From NCBI RefSeq assembly GCF_002556635.1, contig NZ_MWMO01000009.1, positions 62,001-126,000 of the forward strand: a stretch of 64,000 nt of DNA, given 5' to 3'. A model generated the notes under the pieces. That model was given only the letters and a program-made list of their open reading frames with translations. It ran no database searches and was not told the DNA's origin. A program made the position numbers and the translations under genes. This document shows, piece by piece, positions 37,298-45,638 of this stretch (its first letter is position 1; each line of letters begins with the position of its first letter). This stretch comes from Novosphingobium sp. PC22D. GTDB taxonomy: Bacteria > Pseudomonadota > Alphaproteobacteria > Sphingomonadales > Sphingomonadaceae.

Positions 37298-38461
37298 ATG
37301 ACGGCTAGTCTGAACCGGGCGATGCGCGTGGCGGGTTTGCTCGCACTTGCCGCGCTGGCCGGTTGCGAGAAGACCGAGGAGAACGTCACCGCGGGCGGCA
37401 TCGACCAGACGGGCCCGGTCGTCGCTTGCGGCGAGGCGGCGACTGATCCCGAAGTGATAGACGCGCGTCAGGATGCCGACGCGGCGCTGAGGCGCGCGAT
37501 CGGCAAGGCCGATCCGGTGGCCGAAGCGGCGCGGGCGATCGCGGAGGGAGACTTCCGGCTGATCGCGCTGACAACCGTTTACGATCTCGACAAGGCGACC
37601 TTCGGCGCGCGCTGTGTGCTGGAAAACGGGCTCGATCCCTGGACGGTGCGGGGAGTGTCGCTGGCGCGGAGCGGCGCGGGCGTGACCAAGGACGTGCTGT
37701 TCGATTTCGGCCGGCGCTACAACCGCGAGATCGTGACCGCGCCCGGCTACCCCTACGCCGACATCTGCCGTCCGGCGAGCGAGGAAGTCGAGGACGAGCA
37801 GAAGACTCCTTCGGGTTCGGGCTACCTCGATCTGAAGCGGCCGACCGGAACCTACGATCTCGCCGAGGCGGCGCGGCGCGGCGACGCTTGGCGGATTCGT
37901 CAGGTCCTGCGCAACGACGAGGGTGCGCTCGACCGTCCCGATCTGTTCGGCATGACTCCGCTCGCCTGGGCGGTTTCCTATCGCAAGCCCCTTGCGATCG
38001 ACGCGCTGCTCGATGCCGGGGCGAAGGCTTCGGGCGTCGGTTGCGCGGTGCTGCCCGACGCGCGCGCGCCGATCCAGGTCGCGCGTGCGATGAAGTGGCA
38101 GTCGGCGGTGCTTCGAATGCGCCCGCGGCTCGATCCCGGCGTCTTCGAGGAACTGCGCGAGGAGCCGGCGATGATCGAGGATAGCGAACTGGCCTATCGC
38201 CGCGCGCTGATCGATCTCGGCCGACGCTACGAACGCGAGCTGAGGCGCCAGAAGGAGAGCATTCAGCGCGTCACATTCCAGATCGACGCGCGGGGCAATC
38301 CGCGAAGCTGCGTGCTCGATCCCGGCACCAAGATCGCAGCCTTCGATGCCGAGATCTGCGAGAAGGGGGTCGAACTGCTCCACTGGAAGCCGGCACGCAA
38401 TCCGTTTGGTGTCGAGGTTCCCGGCGAGACGACCATCGCGGTGCGGACGGTCGGGTATTAG
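37298..38461 (+). CDS. putative lipoprotein with ankyrin repeats and TonB-C-like end
   Basis: 387 residues. The N-terminus is a lipoprotein signal with lipobox LAGC (Cys23), so the protein should be anchored to a membrane from the periplasmic side. Around residues 187-250 it has two ankyrin-type repeats (YDLAEAARRGDAWRIRQVLR and FGMTPLAWAVSYRKPLAIDA). The last 60 residues, VTFQIDARGNPRSCVLD...ELLHWKPARNPFGVEVPG, resemble the TonB C-terminal-like fold. It sits between rpmD and rplO on the same strand as the spc operon. Function unknown; a protein-binding envelope role is likely. Confidence 0.75.
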   Translation: MTASLNRAMRVAGLLALAALAGCEKTEENVTAGGIDQTGPVVACGEAATDPEVIDARQDADAALRRAIGKADPVAEAARAIAEGDFRLIALTTVYDLDKATFGARCVLENGLDPWTVRGVSLARSGAGVTKDVLFDFGRRYNREIVTAPGYPYADICRPASEEVEDEQKTPSGSGYLDLKRPTGTYDLAEAARRGDAWRIRQVLRNDEGALDRPDLFGMTPLAWAVSYRKPLAIDALLDAGAKASGVGCAVLPDARAPIQVARAMKWQSAVLRMRPRLDPGVFEELREEPAMIEDSELAYRRALIDLGRRYERELRRQKESIQRVTFQIDARGNPRSCVLDPGTKIAAFDAEICEKGVELLHWKPARNPFGVEVPGETTIAVRTVGY

Positions 38462-38493
38462 GTCGTGCACCGTGCAGAGTTGATGGAACAGCC

Positions 38494-39135
38494 GTGACCG
38501 ATCATCCGCGCGTCGATCCCGAACGGGTTCGGGCCTGGCTTGCCGCACGGTCGGTCGCGCGCGGTCTCCCCTTGCCTGTCGAGGATCGGGGCGGCTTCCG
38601 GGTCGACACGAACTCGGCGGACGAGGTCAAGCGCTGGGTGTTCCCGTCAATGGGAACAGGCCTTAAGGACCTCGCGCGCGCCATCGCTCGGCCCGGTTAT
38701 TTTCTCAAGCTATGCGGCGATGCCGACGAACTCCTCTCGGCTCTTCCGCCTGGTTGGCGGATACATCCGCCGGGCTACCTGATGCAGGCCGGTGGTACCC
38801 ATGGCCGACCTGCGCTGGCCGGGGGCTACAGGTTTGAAGTGGCGACCGCCGGGGGCGTGACGAAAGTCCTCGTGTTCGCCAGCACAGGCGAACTGGCCGC
38901 CAGCGGATACGCGGCGCAGACATCCGAGGTGTTCATCTACGATCGCATCGTCACGGATGCCGGGCATCGCCGGCGAGGGCTCGGCCGCTTCGTGATGGCG
39001 ACGCTTCGCTTGGCGCGCCGCGATATGGCGGTGCCCGAACTGCTTGTCGCGACCGAGGACGGAAGGGCGCTCTATGCGGCATTGGGATGGCGGGTCCTGT
39101 CGCCCTATTCGACGGCGTCGATCGCCGCGCCGTAG
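38494..39135 (+). CDS. GNAT-family N-acetyltransferase
   Basis: 213 residues. The C-terminal half has the acetyl-CoA loop TDAGHRRRGLGRFVMATL (R-x-x-G-x-G motif A) followed by the family's LYAALGW segment. The N-terminal 100 residues are an unassigned domain, beginning RAWLAARSVARGLPL. Start is GTG 38494. It follows the lipoprotein gene and precedes rplO by 120 bp; both inserted genes face the same way as the operon and may be read with it. Target unknown. Confidence 0.8.
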   Translation: MTDHPRVDPERVRAWLAARSVARGLPLPVEDRGGFRVDTNSADEVKRWVFPSMGTGLKDLARAIARPGYFLKLCGDADELLSALPPGWRIHPPGYLMQAGGTHGRPALAGGYRFEVATAGGVTKVLVFASTGELAASGYAAQTSEVFIYDRIVTDAGHRRRGLGRFVMATLRLARRDMAVPELLVATEDGRALYAALGWRVLSPYSTASIAAP

Positions 39136-39255
39136 CTCGCGCGGCGGGCGTAGCCGATCAGTGCTCCGCCCATAAAGGGGGTGACATCGCCCCGCCCATC
39201 GCCTATGGGGCCGCCTTTCCATCCAGCGCGACAAAAGCGAAAGCGAGTGCAGACT

Positions 39256-39738
39256 ATGAAACTGAATGACATCCGTGACAACGAAGGTGCCCGTCACCGC
39301 CGCATCCGCGTCGGACGCGGCATCGGCTCGGGCAAGGGCAAGACCGGCGGTCGCGGCCAGAAGGGCCAGAAGAGCCGTTCGGGCGTTGCCATCAAGGGCT
39401 TCGAGGGCGGCCAGATGCCGCTCCACATGCGCCTGCCGAAGCGCGGTTTCACCAACGCCAAGTTCGCCAAGGACTATGCCGAAGTGAACCTCGGGATGAT
39501 CCAGAAGGCGATCGACGCGGGCAAGCTCGAAACTTCGGGCACGGTGGATCACGCCGCGCTCAAGGCTGCTGGCCTGGCGCGGGGCGGCAAGGACGGCGTG
39601 CGTCTGCTCGGCAAGGGCGAACTGACCGCCAAGGTCGCGTTCAAGGTCGCCGGCGCCTCGAAGGGCGCGGTTGCTGCGGTCGAGAAGGCCGGCGGCTCGG
39701 TCGAACTGCCCGCCGCCAAGGAAACGGCGGAAGCCTGA
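39256..39738 (+). CDS. rplO: 50S ribosomal protein L15
   Basis: 160-residue L15 with the Gly-rich [20 protein letters not shown] arm and the [16 protein letters not shown] core. Start set at ATG 39256 ([11 protein letters not shown]); an upstream extension is rejected. The stretch between it and secY carries a hairpin gagggcg...cgccctc near 39775-39803. Confidence 0.98.
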   Translation: MKLNDIRDNEGARHRRIRVGRGIGSGKGKTGGRGQKGQKSRSGVAIKGFEGGQMPLHMRLPKRGFTNAKFAKDYAEVNLGMIQKAIDAGKLETSGTVDHAALKAAGLARGGKDGVRLLGKGELTAKVAFKVAGASKGAVAAVEKAGGSVELPAAKETAEA

Positions 39739-39934
39739 ACGGCGGCCGTCCGATCCTGAGTTGTGAATACCGGGAGGGCGGGCGCATGGCGCTTCGCCCT
39801 CTCGTTGTTTCCGGTTCCCGGCTTTCGGCCTTCGACTAAATCACTATATCAATGACCCTGTTCACGGGTTCGACAAGCCCCGCCGCAACCGGTAATGGCT
39901 TGGCGAATCGCTCAATCGAGGCTCCATCTCCGCA

Positions 39935-41302
39935 ATGGCTTCACGCGCCGACAACATCGCCAGCAGTCTAAGCCTGGCCAACTTCTCGAAGGCGACCGAG
40001 CTCAAGAAGCGCATCTGGTTCACCATCGGGGCGCTGATCGTGTTCCGTTTCCTGAGCTTCGTGCCGCTGCCCGGCGTCAATCCGCTGGTGCTGCAATCGC
40101 TCTACAGCCAGACGCAGGGCGGCATTCTCGACCTGTTCAACACCTTCTCGGGCGGCAGCCTCTCGCGCATGAGCCTGATCGCGCTCGGCGTGATGCCCTA
40201 CATCACCGCCTCGATCGTGGTGCAGCTCGCCGCCTCGCTCCATCCGGCGCTGATGGCGCTCAAGAAGGAAGGCGAGGCGGGGCGCAAGAAGCTCAACCAG
40301 TATACCCGCTACGGCACGGTGTTCCTCTGCGCGATCCAGGGCTATTTCGTCGCGACGGGGCTTGAAGCCTACGCCGCGCAGAGCGGCCTGCAGGCTGTCG
40401 TCGACCCCGGCTACATGTTCCGCATCGGCGCGGTGATCAGTCTCGTGGGCGGCACGATGTTCCTGCTGTGGCTGGGCGAGCAGATCACCTCGCGCGGTAT
40501 CGGCAACGGCGTCTCGCTGATCATCATGGCGGGCATCGTCGCCCAGATGCCGACCTTCGTCACCCAGCTCATGGCGCAATACAGCGCCGGCGACACCGGT
40601 AGCCTGCTGATCATCTCGCTGATCGTGCTGATCGTGGTGCTGATCCTGTTCATCTGCTTCATGGAACGCGCGCAGCGGCGCCTGCTGATCCAGTATCCCA
40701 AGCGCGCCACGCAGCGTGGCATGATGCAGGCGGATCGCAGCCACTTGCCGCTCAAGATCAACACCGCAGGCGTGATCCCGCCGATCTTCGCCAGCTCGCT
40801 GCTGTTGCTGCCGCTCACGATCACCCAGTTCGCGGGTAACGCGCTGTCGACCGACTCGGCGATGGGCAGCTTCGTGGTCACGCTCAACCAGTACCTGGGC
40901 CACGGCAAGCCGCTCTACATGGCGCTCTATGCCGCGGGCATCATCTTCTTCTGCTTCTTCTACACCGCCGTGGTGTTCAATCCGGAAGAGACCGCGGACA
41001 ATCTGAAGAAGAACGGCGGCTTCATTCCGGGCATCCGGCCGGGCAAGAACACCGCGACCTATCTCGACTACGTTCTGACCCGCATCACCGTCGTCGGCGC
41101 GATCTATCTGACGGTGGTCTGCGTGGTGCCCGAATACTTCATCTCGCAGACCGGCCTGCCGCTGCTTTTCCTCGGCGGTACCAGCCTGCTGATCGTGGTG
41201 AACGTCACCGTCGATACCATCACGCAGATCCAGTCGCACCTGCTGGCCCACCAGTACGGCGACCTGATCAAGAAAGCGAAGCTCAAAGGCAGGCTGCGGT
41301 AA
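39935..41302 (+). CDS. secY: preprotein translocase subunit SecY
   Basis: 455-residue inner-membrane channel with ten hydrophobic helices, the pore of the Sec translocon. Family segments: FRFLSFVPLPGVNP, the FCAIQGYF helix region, QADRSHLPLKINTAGVIPPI and the C-terminal LLAHQYGDLIKKAKLKGR. Full length. Separated from rplO by 196 bp with an AT-rich patch (tcactatatcaatg) that could hold a promoter. SecE and SecG genes are not in the window. Confidence 0.98.
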   Translation: MASRADNIASSLSLANFSKATELKKRIWFTIGALIVFRFLSFVPLPGVNPLVLQSLYSQTQGGILDLFNTFSGGSLSRMSLIALGVMPYITASIVVQLAASLHPALMALKKEGEAGRKKLNQYTRYGTVFLCAIQGYFVATGLEAYAAQSGLQAVVDPGYMFRIGAVISLVGGTMFLLWLGEQITSRGIGNGVSLIIMAGIVAQMPTFVTQLMAQYSAGDTGSLLIISLIVLIVVLILFICFMERAQRRLLIQYPKRATQRGMMQADRSHLPLKINTAGVIPPIFASSLLLLPLTITQFAGNALSTDSAMGSFVVTLNQYLGHGKPLYMALYAAGIIFFCFFYTAVVFNPEETADNLKKNGGFIPGIRPGKNTATYLDYVLTRITVVGAIYLTVVCVVPEYFISQTGLPLLFLGGTSLLIVVNVTVDTITQIQSHLLAHQYGDLIKKAKLKGRLR

Positions 41303-41334
41303 ACGACAAGCCGAGTTATGGGGGACAAGCTAAA

Positions 41335-41979
41335 GTGAACATCATTCTGCTGGGACCGCCGGGAGCCGGCAAGGGCACCCAGGCACAGCGTCTCGTCGAG
41401 CGGCACGGCATGCGCCAGCTTTCGACCGGCGACATGCTCCGCGCGGCCGTGAAGGCCGGAACCCCGATCGGTCTCCAGGCGAAGGCGGTGATGGAGCGCG
41501 GCGAACTCGTCTCGGACGAGATCGTCTCGGGCATCATCGGCGAGGAACTCGACGCGATGGGGCCGGACGCGGGCGCGATCTTCGACGGCTATCCGCGCAC
41601 CGAGGCCCAGGCGATGTCGCTCGAAAAGCTGCTGGCCGATCGCGGCCGCACGCTCGACCACGTGATCGAGCTCGAGGTCGACGAGGACGCGCTGGTCGAA
41701 CGCATCACCGGCCGCTTCACCTGCGCGACCTGCGGGAAGGGCTATCACGACAAGTTCGAGCAGCCCAAGCTGCCCGGCACCTGCGACAAGTGCGGCGGCA
41801 CAGAGTTCAAGCGCCGGCCCGACGACAACGCCGAGACGGTGCGGACCCGCATGGCGGAATATCGCGCCAAGACCGCGCCGATCCTCCCTTACTACGAGGC
41901 GAAGGGAATCGTGACGCGGATCAACGGCATGGCCGAGATGGACGAGGTGACCGCCGAGATCGAAAAGGTCATCGGCTGA
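41335..41979 (+). CDS. adk: adenylate kinase (zinc-lid type)
   Basis: 214 residues, AMP + ATP to 2 ADP. P-loop LLGPPGAGKGTQAQ, FDGYPRTEAQA core, and a lid with the four-cysteine pattern CATCGKGY...GTCDKCGG, so it should bind structural zinc. Start is GTG 41335, 32 bp after the secY stop, the classical secY-adk linkage. It is followed by an unrelated secreted protein instead of directly by rpsM. Confidence 0.97.
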   Translation: MNIILLGPPGAGKGTQAQRLVERHGMRQLSTGDMLRAAVKAGTPIGLQAKAVMERGELVSDEIVSGIIGEELDAMGPDAGAIFDGYPRTEAQAMSLEKLLADRGRTLDHVIELEVDEDALVERITGRFTCATCGKGYHDKFEQPKLPGTCDKCGGTEFKRRPDDNAETVRTRMAEYRAKTAPILPYYEAKGIVTRINGMAEMDEVTAEIEKVIG

Positions 41980-42025
41980 GCGCGAAGATACAGGCGCACG
42001 GCGGCGCGAGAGGGGGAGTGTCACG

Positions 42026-42736
42026 ATGAAGTGGGCAAGTCTCGGATTTCTCGCGCTGTCGATGGCGTCGCCGGCTCTCGCCAGCGTTCATCAGGTTTCC
42101 GATCGCGGGTTCGTCATCCGCAATGTGGCCGAAGTTCCGGTCTCGCCGGACGAGGCGTGGGACCTGCTGGTGCGGCCCTCGCAGTGGTGGGATTCGGCGC
42201 ATACCTTCTCCGCCGATGCCGCCAACCTCACGCTCGACGAGCGTGCGGGCGGTTGCTGGTGCGAAGTGCTGCGCAACCCGGATTCGCCCAACGCCGCGCC
42301 GCGCGGCAGCGTCGAGCACATGCGGGTCATCTATATTGAGCGCGGGCGCGCCCTGCGCCTGAGCGGCGGGCTCGGTCCGCTCCAGGCCGACGCGGTGGTC
42401 GCCACGCTGACCATCCAGTTCAAGCCCGGCGAGGCAGGCACGCAGGTCCTGATGGAATACGTCGTCGGCGGTTACATGCGCAGGGAGCCGGGCGTCGTCG
42501 CGCCTGCGGTCGATGCCGTTCTGGCCGCACAGCTCTCGCGCTTCGCGGACAAGCTGGGCGGCAGGGTGATTCCGATACCCGCCAAGGAGGCCGTCGGGGC
42601 GTCCGAACCGGACGCGGAGGCGGAGACGCTGGACATGCCTGAGGAGGAATTGCCCTCCGGGGACGCGGCGCCCAAGATCATGCCGATCGATCCCGACGAG
42701 AAGGCCTTCGTCCCCGAACCGATCCAGGGGCGCTGA
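42026..42736 (+). CDS. secreted SRPBCC-fold protein
   Basis: 236 residues: a signal peptide ending SPALAS, then a START/SRPBCC-like domain (VAEVPVSPDEAWDLLVRPSQ, WWDSAHTFSAD) and a Glu/Pro-rich tail. SRPBCC folds bind hydrophobic ligands or act as cyclases and ATPase activators. The gene lies between adk and the rpsM promoter module, a place normally without a gene in this operon. Its transcription probably comes from the secY-adk transcript and is ended by the terminator at 42800-42838. Confidence 0.8.
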   Translation: MKWASLGFLALSMASPALASVHQVSDRGFVIRNVAEVPVSPDEAWDLLVRPSQWWDSAHTFSADAANLTLDERAGGCWCEVLRNPDSPNAAPRGSVEHMRVIYIERGRALRLSGGLGPLQADAVVATLTIQFKPGEAGTQVLMEYVVGGYMRREPGVVAPAVDAVLAAQLSRFADKLGGRVIPIPAKEAVGASEPDAEAETLDMPEEELPSGDAAPKIMPIDPDEKAFVPEPIQGR

Positions 42737-42754
42737 TCTCTTTCGTTAGGGATT

Positions 42755-42782
42755 TTGACTGTTAACGCGAATCGCGTTAGAT
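42755..42782 (+). promoter_or_regulatory. candidate sigma-70 promoter P1 with internal palindrome
   Basis: TTGACT (42755-42760), a 16-bp spacer, and TTAGAT (42777-42782). A perfect 17-bp palindrome covers the spacer and abuts both boxes (separate entry), an arrangement typical of a repressor that blocks polymerase. A terminator begins 18 bp downstream, so the product would be a very short RNA. Confidence 0.55.
42763..42779. promoter_or_regulatory. 17-bp perfect palindrome taacgcga-a-tcgcgtta
   Basis: Eight-base arms around a central A, located between the -35 and -10 boxes of P1. The high content of CpG-like cgcg plus perfect symmetry suggest a dimeric repressor site. No regulator gene is nearby. 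Confidence 0.6.
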
Positions 42783-42799
42783 TGCCCTGCAGCGGGGAA

Positions 42800-42838
42800 G
42801 AGGCATCCGAACACAGTTCGGATTTGCCTCCGTTTTTT
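42800..42838 (+). terminator. Rho-independent terminator before the rpsM promoter
   Basis: gaggc-atccgaac pairs with gttcggat-ttgcctc (13 bp, one extra base) and is followed by cg and six T (42833-42838). It probably ends the secY-adk-SRPBCC transcript and any transcript from P1. Confidence 0.85.
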
Positions 42839-42850
42839 GCTGCGCAACCG

Positions 42851-42877
42851 TTGACACTCCTATGGAATCGGTATAGG
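42851..42877 (+). promoter_or_regulatory. candidate promoter P2 of the alpha operon
   Basis: TTGACA at 42851-42856, 15 bp, TATAGG at 42872-42877, followed by cgcccc; 147 bp before rpsM. It matches the layout found before rpsJ (TTGCAC...TGTAGG). Confidence 0.6.
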
Positions 42878-43023
42878 CGCCCCCTTCACTCAACAGTTAC
42901 GGCTCGGTCCGGCAGGCATTGGCATGTCCCGGACTTTTCCCGTTTGGGGCGTCGAGACTGCGATCCGGGTGTTGCGCTATGAGATAGGGCCCGTGCGGTG
43001 GCCCTGTGGAGCAGGAGATTTAA

Positions 43024-43392
43024 GTGGCTCGTATTGCCGGGGTGAACATCCCCACCAACAAGCGCGTGATCATCGCGCTCACCTACATTCATGGTATCGG
43101 CCGCAAAAAGGCGGTCGAGATCGCCGACAAGCTGGGGATCGACCATGCCCGCCGCGTCCAGGATCTCTCGGACGCTGAAGTGCTGCAGATCCGCGAGACG
43201 ATCGACGCCGATCACCTTGTCGAGGGCGACCTTCGCCGCGAGACCGCGATGAACATCAAGCGTCTCATGGACCTCGCCTGCTATCGTGGTCTTCGCCACC
43301 GCAAGGGCCTTCCGGTCCGCGGTCAGCGCACGCACACCAACGCGCGCACCCGCAAGGGCAAGGCGAAGCCGATCGCCGGCAAGAAGAAGTAA
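43024..43392 (+). CDS. rpsM: 30S ribosomal protein S13
   Basis: 122-residue S13 of the 30S head. [20 protein letters not shown] and the C-terminal [16 protein letters not shown] are conserved. Start is GTG 43024 preceded by gagcaggag. It opens the alpha operon after the P2 promoter and terminator module. Confidence 0.99.
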   Translation: MARIAGVNIPTNKRVIIALTYIHGIGRKKAVEIADKLGIDHARRVQDLSDAEVLQIRETIDADHLVEGDLRRETAMNIKRLMDLACYRGLRHRKGLPVRGQRTHTNARTRKGKAKPIAGKKK

Positions 43393-43455
43393 GCCGCTGG
43401 CCCCGCACGAGGGGCCTTCGGTGTTTCCCAGCTTTTTTCGACAGGACAGACGATC

Positions 43456-43845
43456 ATGGCACGCGAACCCCAGCGCATTAAGCGCCGCGAGCGCAAAAAC
43501 ATCACCAGCGGCATCGCGCATGTGAATGCCAGCTTCAACAACACCATGGTGACCATCACCGATGCCCAGGGCAACGCGATCTCGTGGTCGTCCGCCGGCA
43601 TGATGGGCTTCAAGGGCAGCCGCAAGTCGACGCCTTACGCGGCGCAGGTCGCCGCCGACGACGCGGGCAAGAAGGCTGCCGAACATGGTGTCCGTACTCT
43701 CGAAGTCGAGGTCAAGGGACCGGGTTCGGGCCGCGAAAGCGCGCTTCGCGCCCTCCAGGCGGTCGGTTTCACCATCACCTCGATCCGCGACGTTACGCCG
43801 ATCCCGCACAACGGCGTGCGTCCGTCCAAGCGCCGCCGCGTCTGA
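43456..43845 (+). CDS. rpsK: 30S ribosomal protein S11
   Basis: 129-residue S11 on the 30S platform. [20 protein letters not shown] and [18 protein letters not shown] segments are normal. 63 bp after rpsM. Confidence 0.99.
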   Translation: MAREPQRIKRRERKNITSGIAHVNASFNNTMVTITDAQGNAISWSSAGMMGFKGSRKSTPYAAQVAADDAGKKAAEHGVRTLEVEVKGPGSGRESALRALQAVGFTITSIRDVTPIPHNGVRPSKRRRV

Positions 43846-43954
43846 TCGAGACCAAGCGGGCTGCGAACCGGTCGCAGCTCGATGCAAGGATCGGCCGCGG
43901 CCCCGTCTCGGGTCCGCGGCTGCTGCCGTCAAATGACCATCCCAGGGGAAGTCC

Positions 43955-45013
43955 ATGACCGTCAACACGAAAAACTGGCAGGAACTCAAGAAGCCGAACA
44001 GCCTTGAGATCAAGCCCGGAGCCGACCCCAAGCTCCGCGCGACGTTCGTCGCGGAACCCCTTGAGCGCGGCTTCGGCCTGACGCTCGGCAACGCCCTGCG
44101 CCGCGTGCTTCTTTCCTCGCTCCAGGGCGCCGCGATCACGTCGATCAAGATCGACAACGTGCTTCACGAGTTCTCCTCGCTCGCCGGCGTGCGTGAAGAC
44201 GTGACGGACATCGTCCTCAACGTCAAGCAGATCGCGCTGAAGATGCAGGGCGAAGGGCCGAAGCGCCTTCAGCTGTCGGCGATCGGTCCGGCCGAGGTCA
44301 AGGCGGGCGACATCGCCGTCTCGGGCGACATCGAAGTGATGAACAAGAACCTCGTGATCTGCCACCTCGATGAAGGCGCGACGTTCAACATGGAACTCAC
44401 CGCCGATGTCGGCAAAGGTTACATCCCCGCGGTCCAGAACCGTCCGGTCGATGCCCCGATCGGCCTGATCCCCGTCGATTCGCTCTACTCGCCGGTTCGC
44501 CAGGTGAGCTACAAGGTCGAGAACGCGCGTATCGGCCAGGAACTCGACTACGACAAGCTCAGCCTCACGGTCGAGACCGACGGCACGGTGGCGCCCGAGG
44601 ACGCGGTGGCCTATGCCGCGCGCATCCTGCAAGACCAGCTCGCGTTGTTCGTCCACTTCGAGGACGTCGCCCCGGTCGGCCAGTCGCCGATGATCGGCAT
44701 GGCCGCCGCCGCGCCGGAGGAAAGCGACACCAACCAGCTCAACCGTTACCTTCTCAAGAAGGTCGACGAGCTCGAGCTGTCGGTGCGCTCGGCCAATTGC
44801 CTCAAGAACGACAACATCATCTACATCGGCGATCTGGTCCAGAAGACCGAGGCCGAGATGCTGCGCACGCCGAACTTCGGCCGCAAGTCGCTCAACGAGA
44901 TCAAGGAAGTGCTTTCGAGCATGGGCCTGCGTCTCGGCATGGACATCCCCGGATGGCCGCCTGAGAACATCGAGGAAATGGCCAAGAAGCTCGAGCAGGA
45001 ACTGCTCGGCTAA
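43955..45013 (+). CDS. rpoA: DNA-directed RNA polymerase subunit alpha
   Basis: 352 residues. N-terminal assembly domain with [21 protein letters not shown]-terminal domain with [15 protein letters not shown] whose Arg (about residue 278) corresponds to E. coli R265, which contacts the UP element, and the end ...[13 protein letters not shown]. No insertions. 109 bp after rpsK, the expected alpha-operon position. Confidence 0.99.
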   Translation: MTVNTKNWQELKKPNSLEIKPGADPKLRATFVAEPLERGFGLTLGNALRRVLLSSLQGAAITSIKIDNVLHEFSSLAGVREDVTDIVLNVKQIALKMQGEGPKRLQLSAIGPAEVKAGDIAVSGDIEVMNKNLVICHLDEGATFNMELTADVGKGYIPAVQNRPVDAPIGLIPVDSLYSPVRQVSYKVENARIGQELDYDKLSLTVETDGTVAPEDAVAYAARILQDQLALFVHFEDVAPVGQSPMIGMAAAAPEESDTNQLNRYLLKKVDELELSVRSANCLKNDNIIYIGDLVQKTEAEMLRTPNFGRKSLNEIKEVLSSMGLRLGMDIPGWPPENIEEMAKKLEQELLG

Positions 45014-45138
45014 TCAGGCCTCGAGGGTGCTGGCGGCGACCCGAACTGCCGCCGGGAACGGGCTACCAGAGGGCCCCATCAAGATGTCATTTTGATGGGA
45101 CCCGCTATACGGGCCCCTTACGAACGAAGGACTAGAGA

Positions 45139-45561
45139 ATGCGTCACAAGATTTCCGGCCGCAAGCTGCAGCGCAAGTCCGGCCACCGCGCCGCCCTGCT
45201 GCGCAACATGGCCGCCGCGCTGATCAAGCACGAGCAGATCAAGACCACGACCCCCAAGGCGAAGGAACTGCGTCCTTACGTCGAGAAGCTGATCACGCTG
45301 GCGAAGCGCGGCGGCCTTTCGAACCGTCGTCTGGCGCACAGCCGCCTCTTGGACGAGGCGCAGGAAAAGAAGCTCTTCGAGGTTCTCGCCGAGCGCTATG
45401 CCGGTCGCAACGGCGGCTACACCCGCATCATCAAAGCTGGCATTCGCGCTTCGGACGCGGCGCCGATCGCGATCATCGAACTGGTCGAGCGTGACACCGA
45501 CGCCAAGGGCCAGGACTCGGGTCCGGTCATGCAGGACGATGAAGAATACGCCGAGGCGTAA
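45139..45561 (+). CDS. rplQ: 50S ribosomal protein L17
   Basis: 140-residue L17 at the tunnel exit. [20 protein letters not shown] start is typical; the C-terminus has an acidic tail ([15 protein letters not shown]) as in relatives. It closes the ribosomal cluster and is followed by a strong terminator 30 bp downstream. Confidence 0.99.
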   Translation: MRHKISGRKLQRKSGHRAALLRNMAAALIKHEQIKTTTPKAKELRPYVEKLITLAKRGGLSNRRLAHSRLLDEAQEKKLFEVLAERYAGRNGGYTRIIKAGIRASDAAPIAIIELVERDTDAKGQDSGPVMQDDEEYAEA

Positions 45562-45591
45562 TTTCCGTTTCACCGCGAAACGCGTAAGAGG

Positions 45592-45625
45592 GCGGTCGCG
45601 ACTAGGAGAGTCGCGGCCGCTTTTT
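45592..45625 (+). terminator. Rho-independent terminator of the alpha operon
   Basis: gcggtcgcgact pairs with agtcgcggccgc (12 bp, one wobble) across a 5-base loop, followed by five T. The S9 peptidase gene begins 14 bp after the T-run. Confidence 0.9.
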
Positions 45626-45638
45626 CGTGGAGGAGAGG

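Noticed and set aside
39968..41251. 427-codon minus-strand frame opposite secY
   Set aside because: Low-complexity His/Asp/Gln-rich shadow of a transmembrane gene; no start context or homology-like motif.
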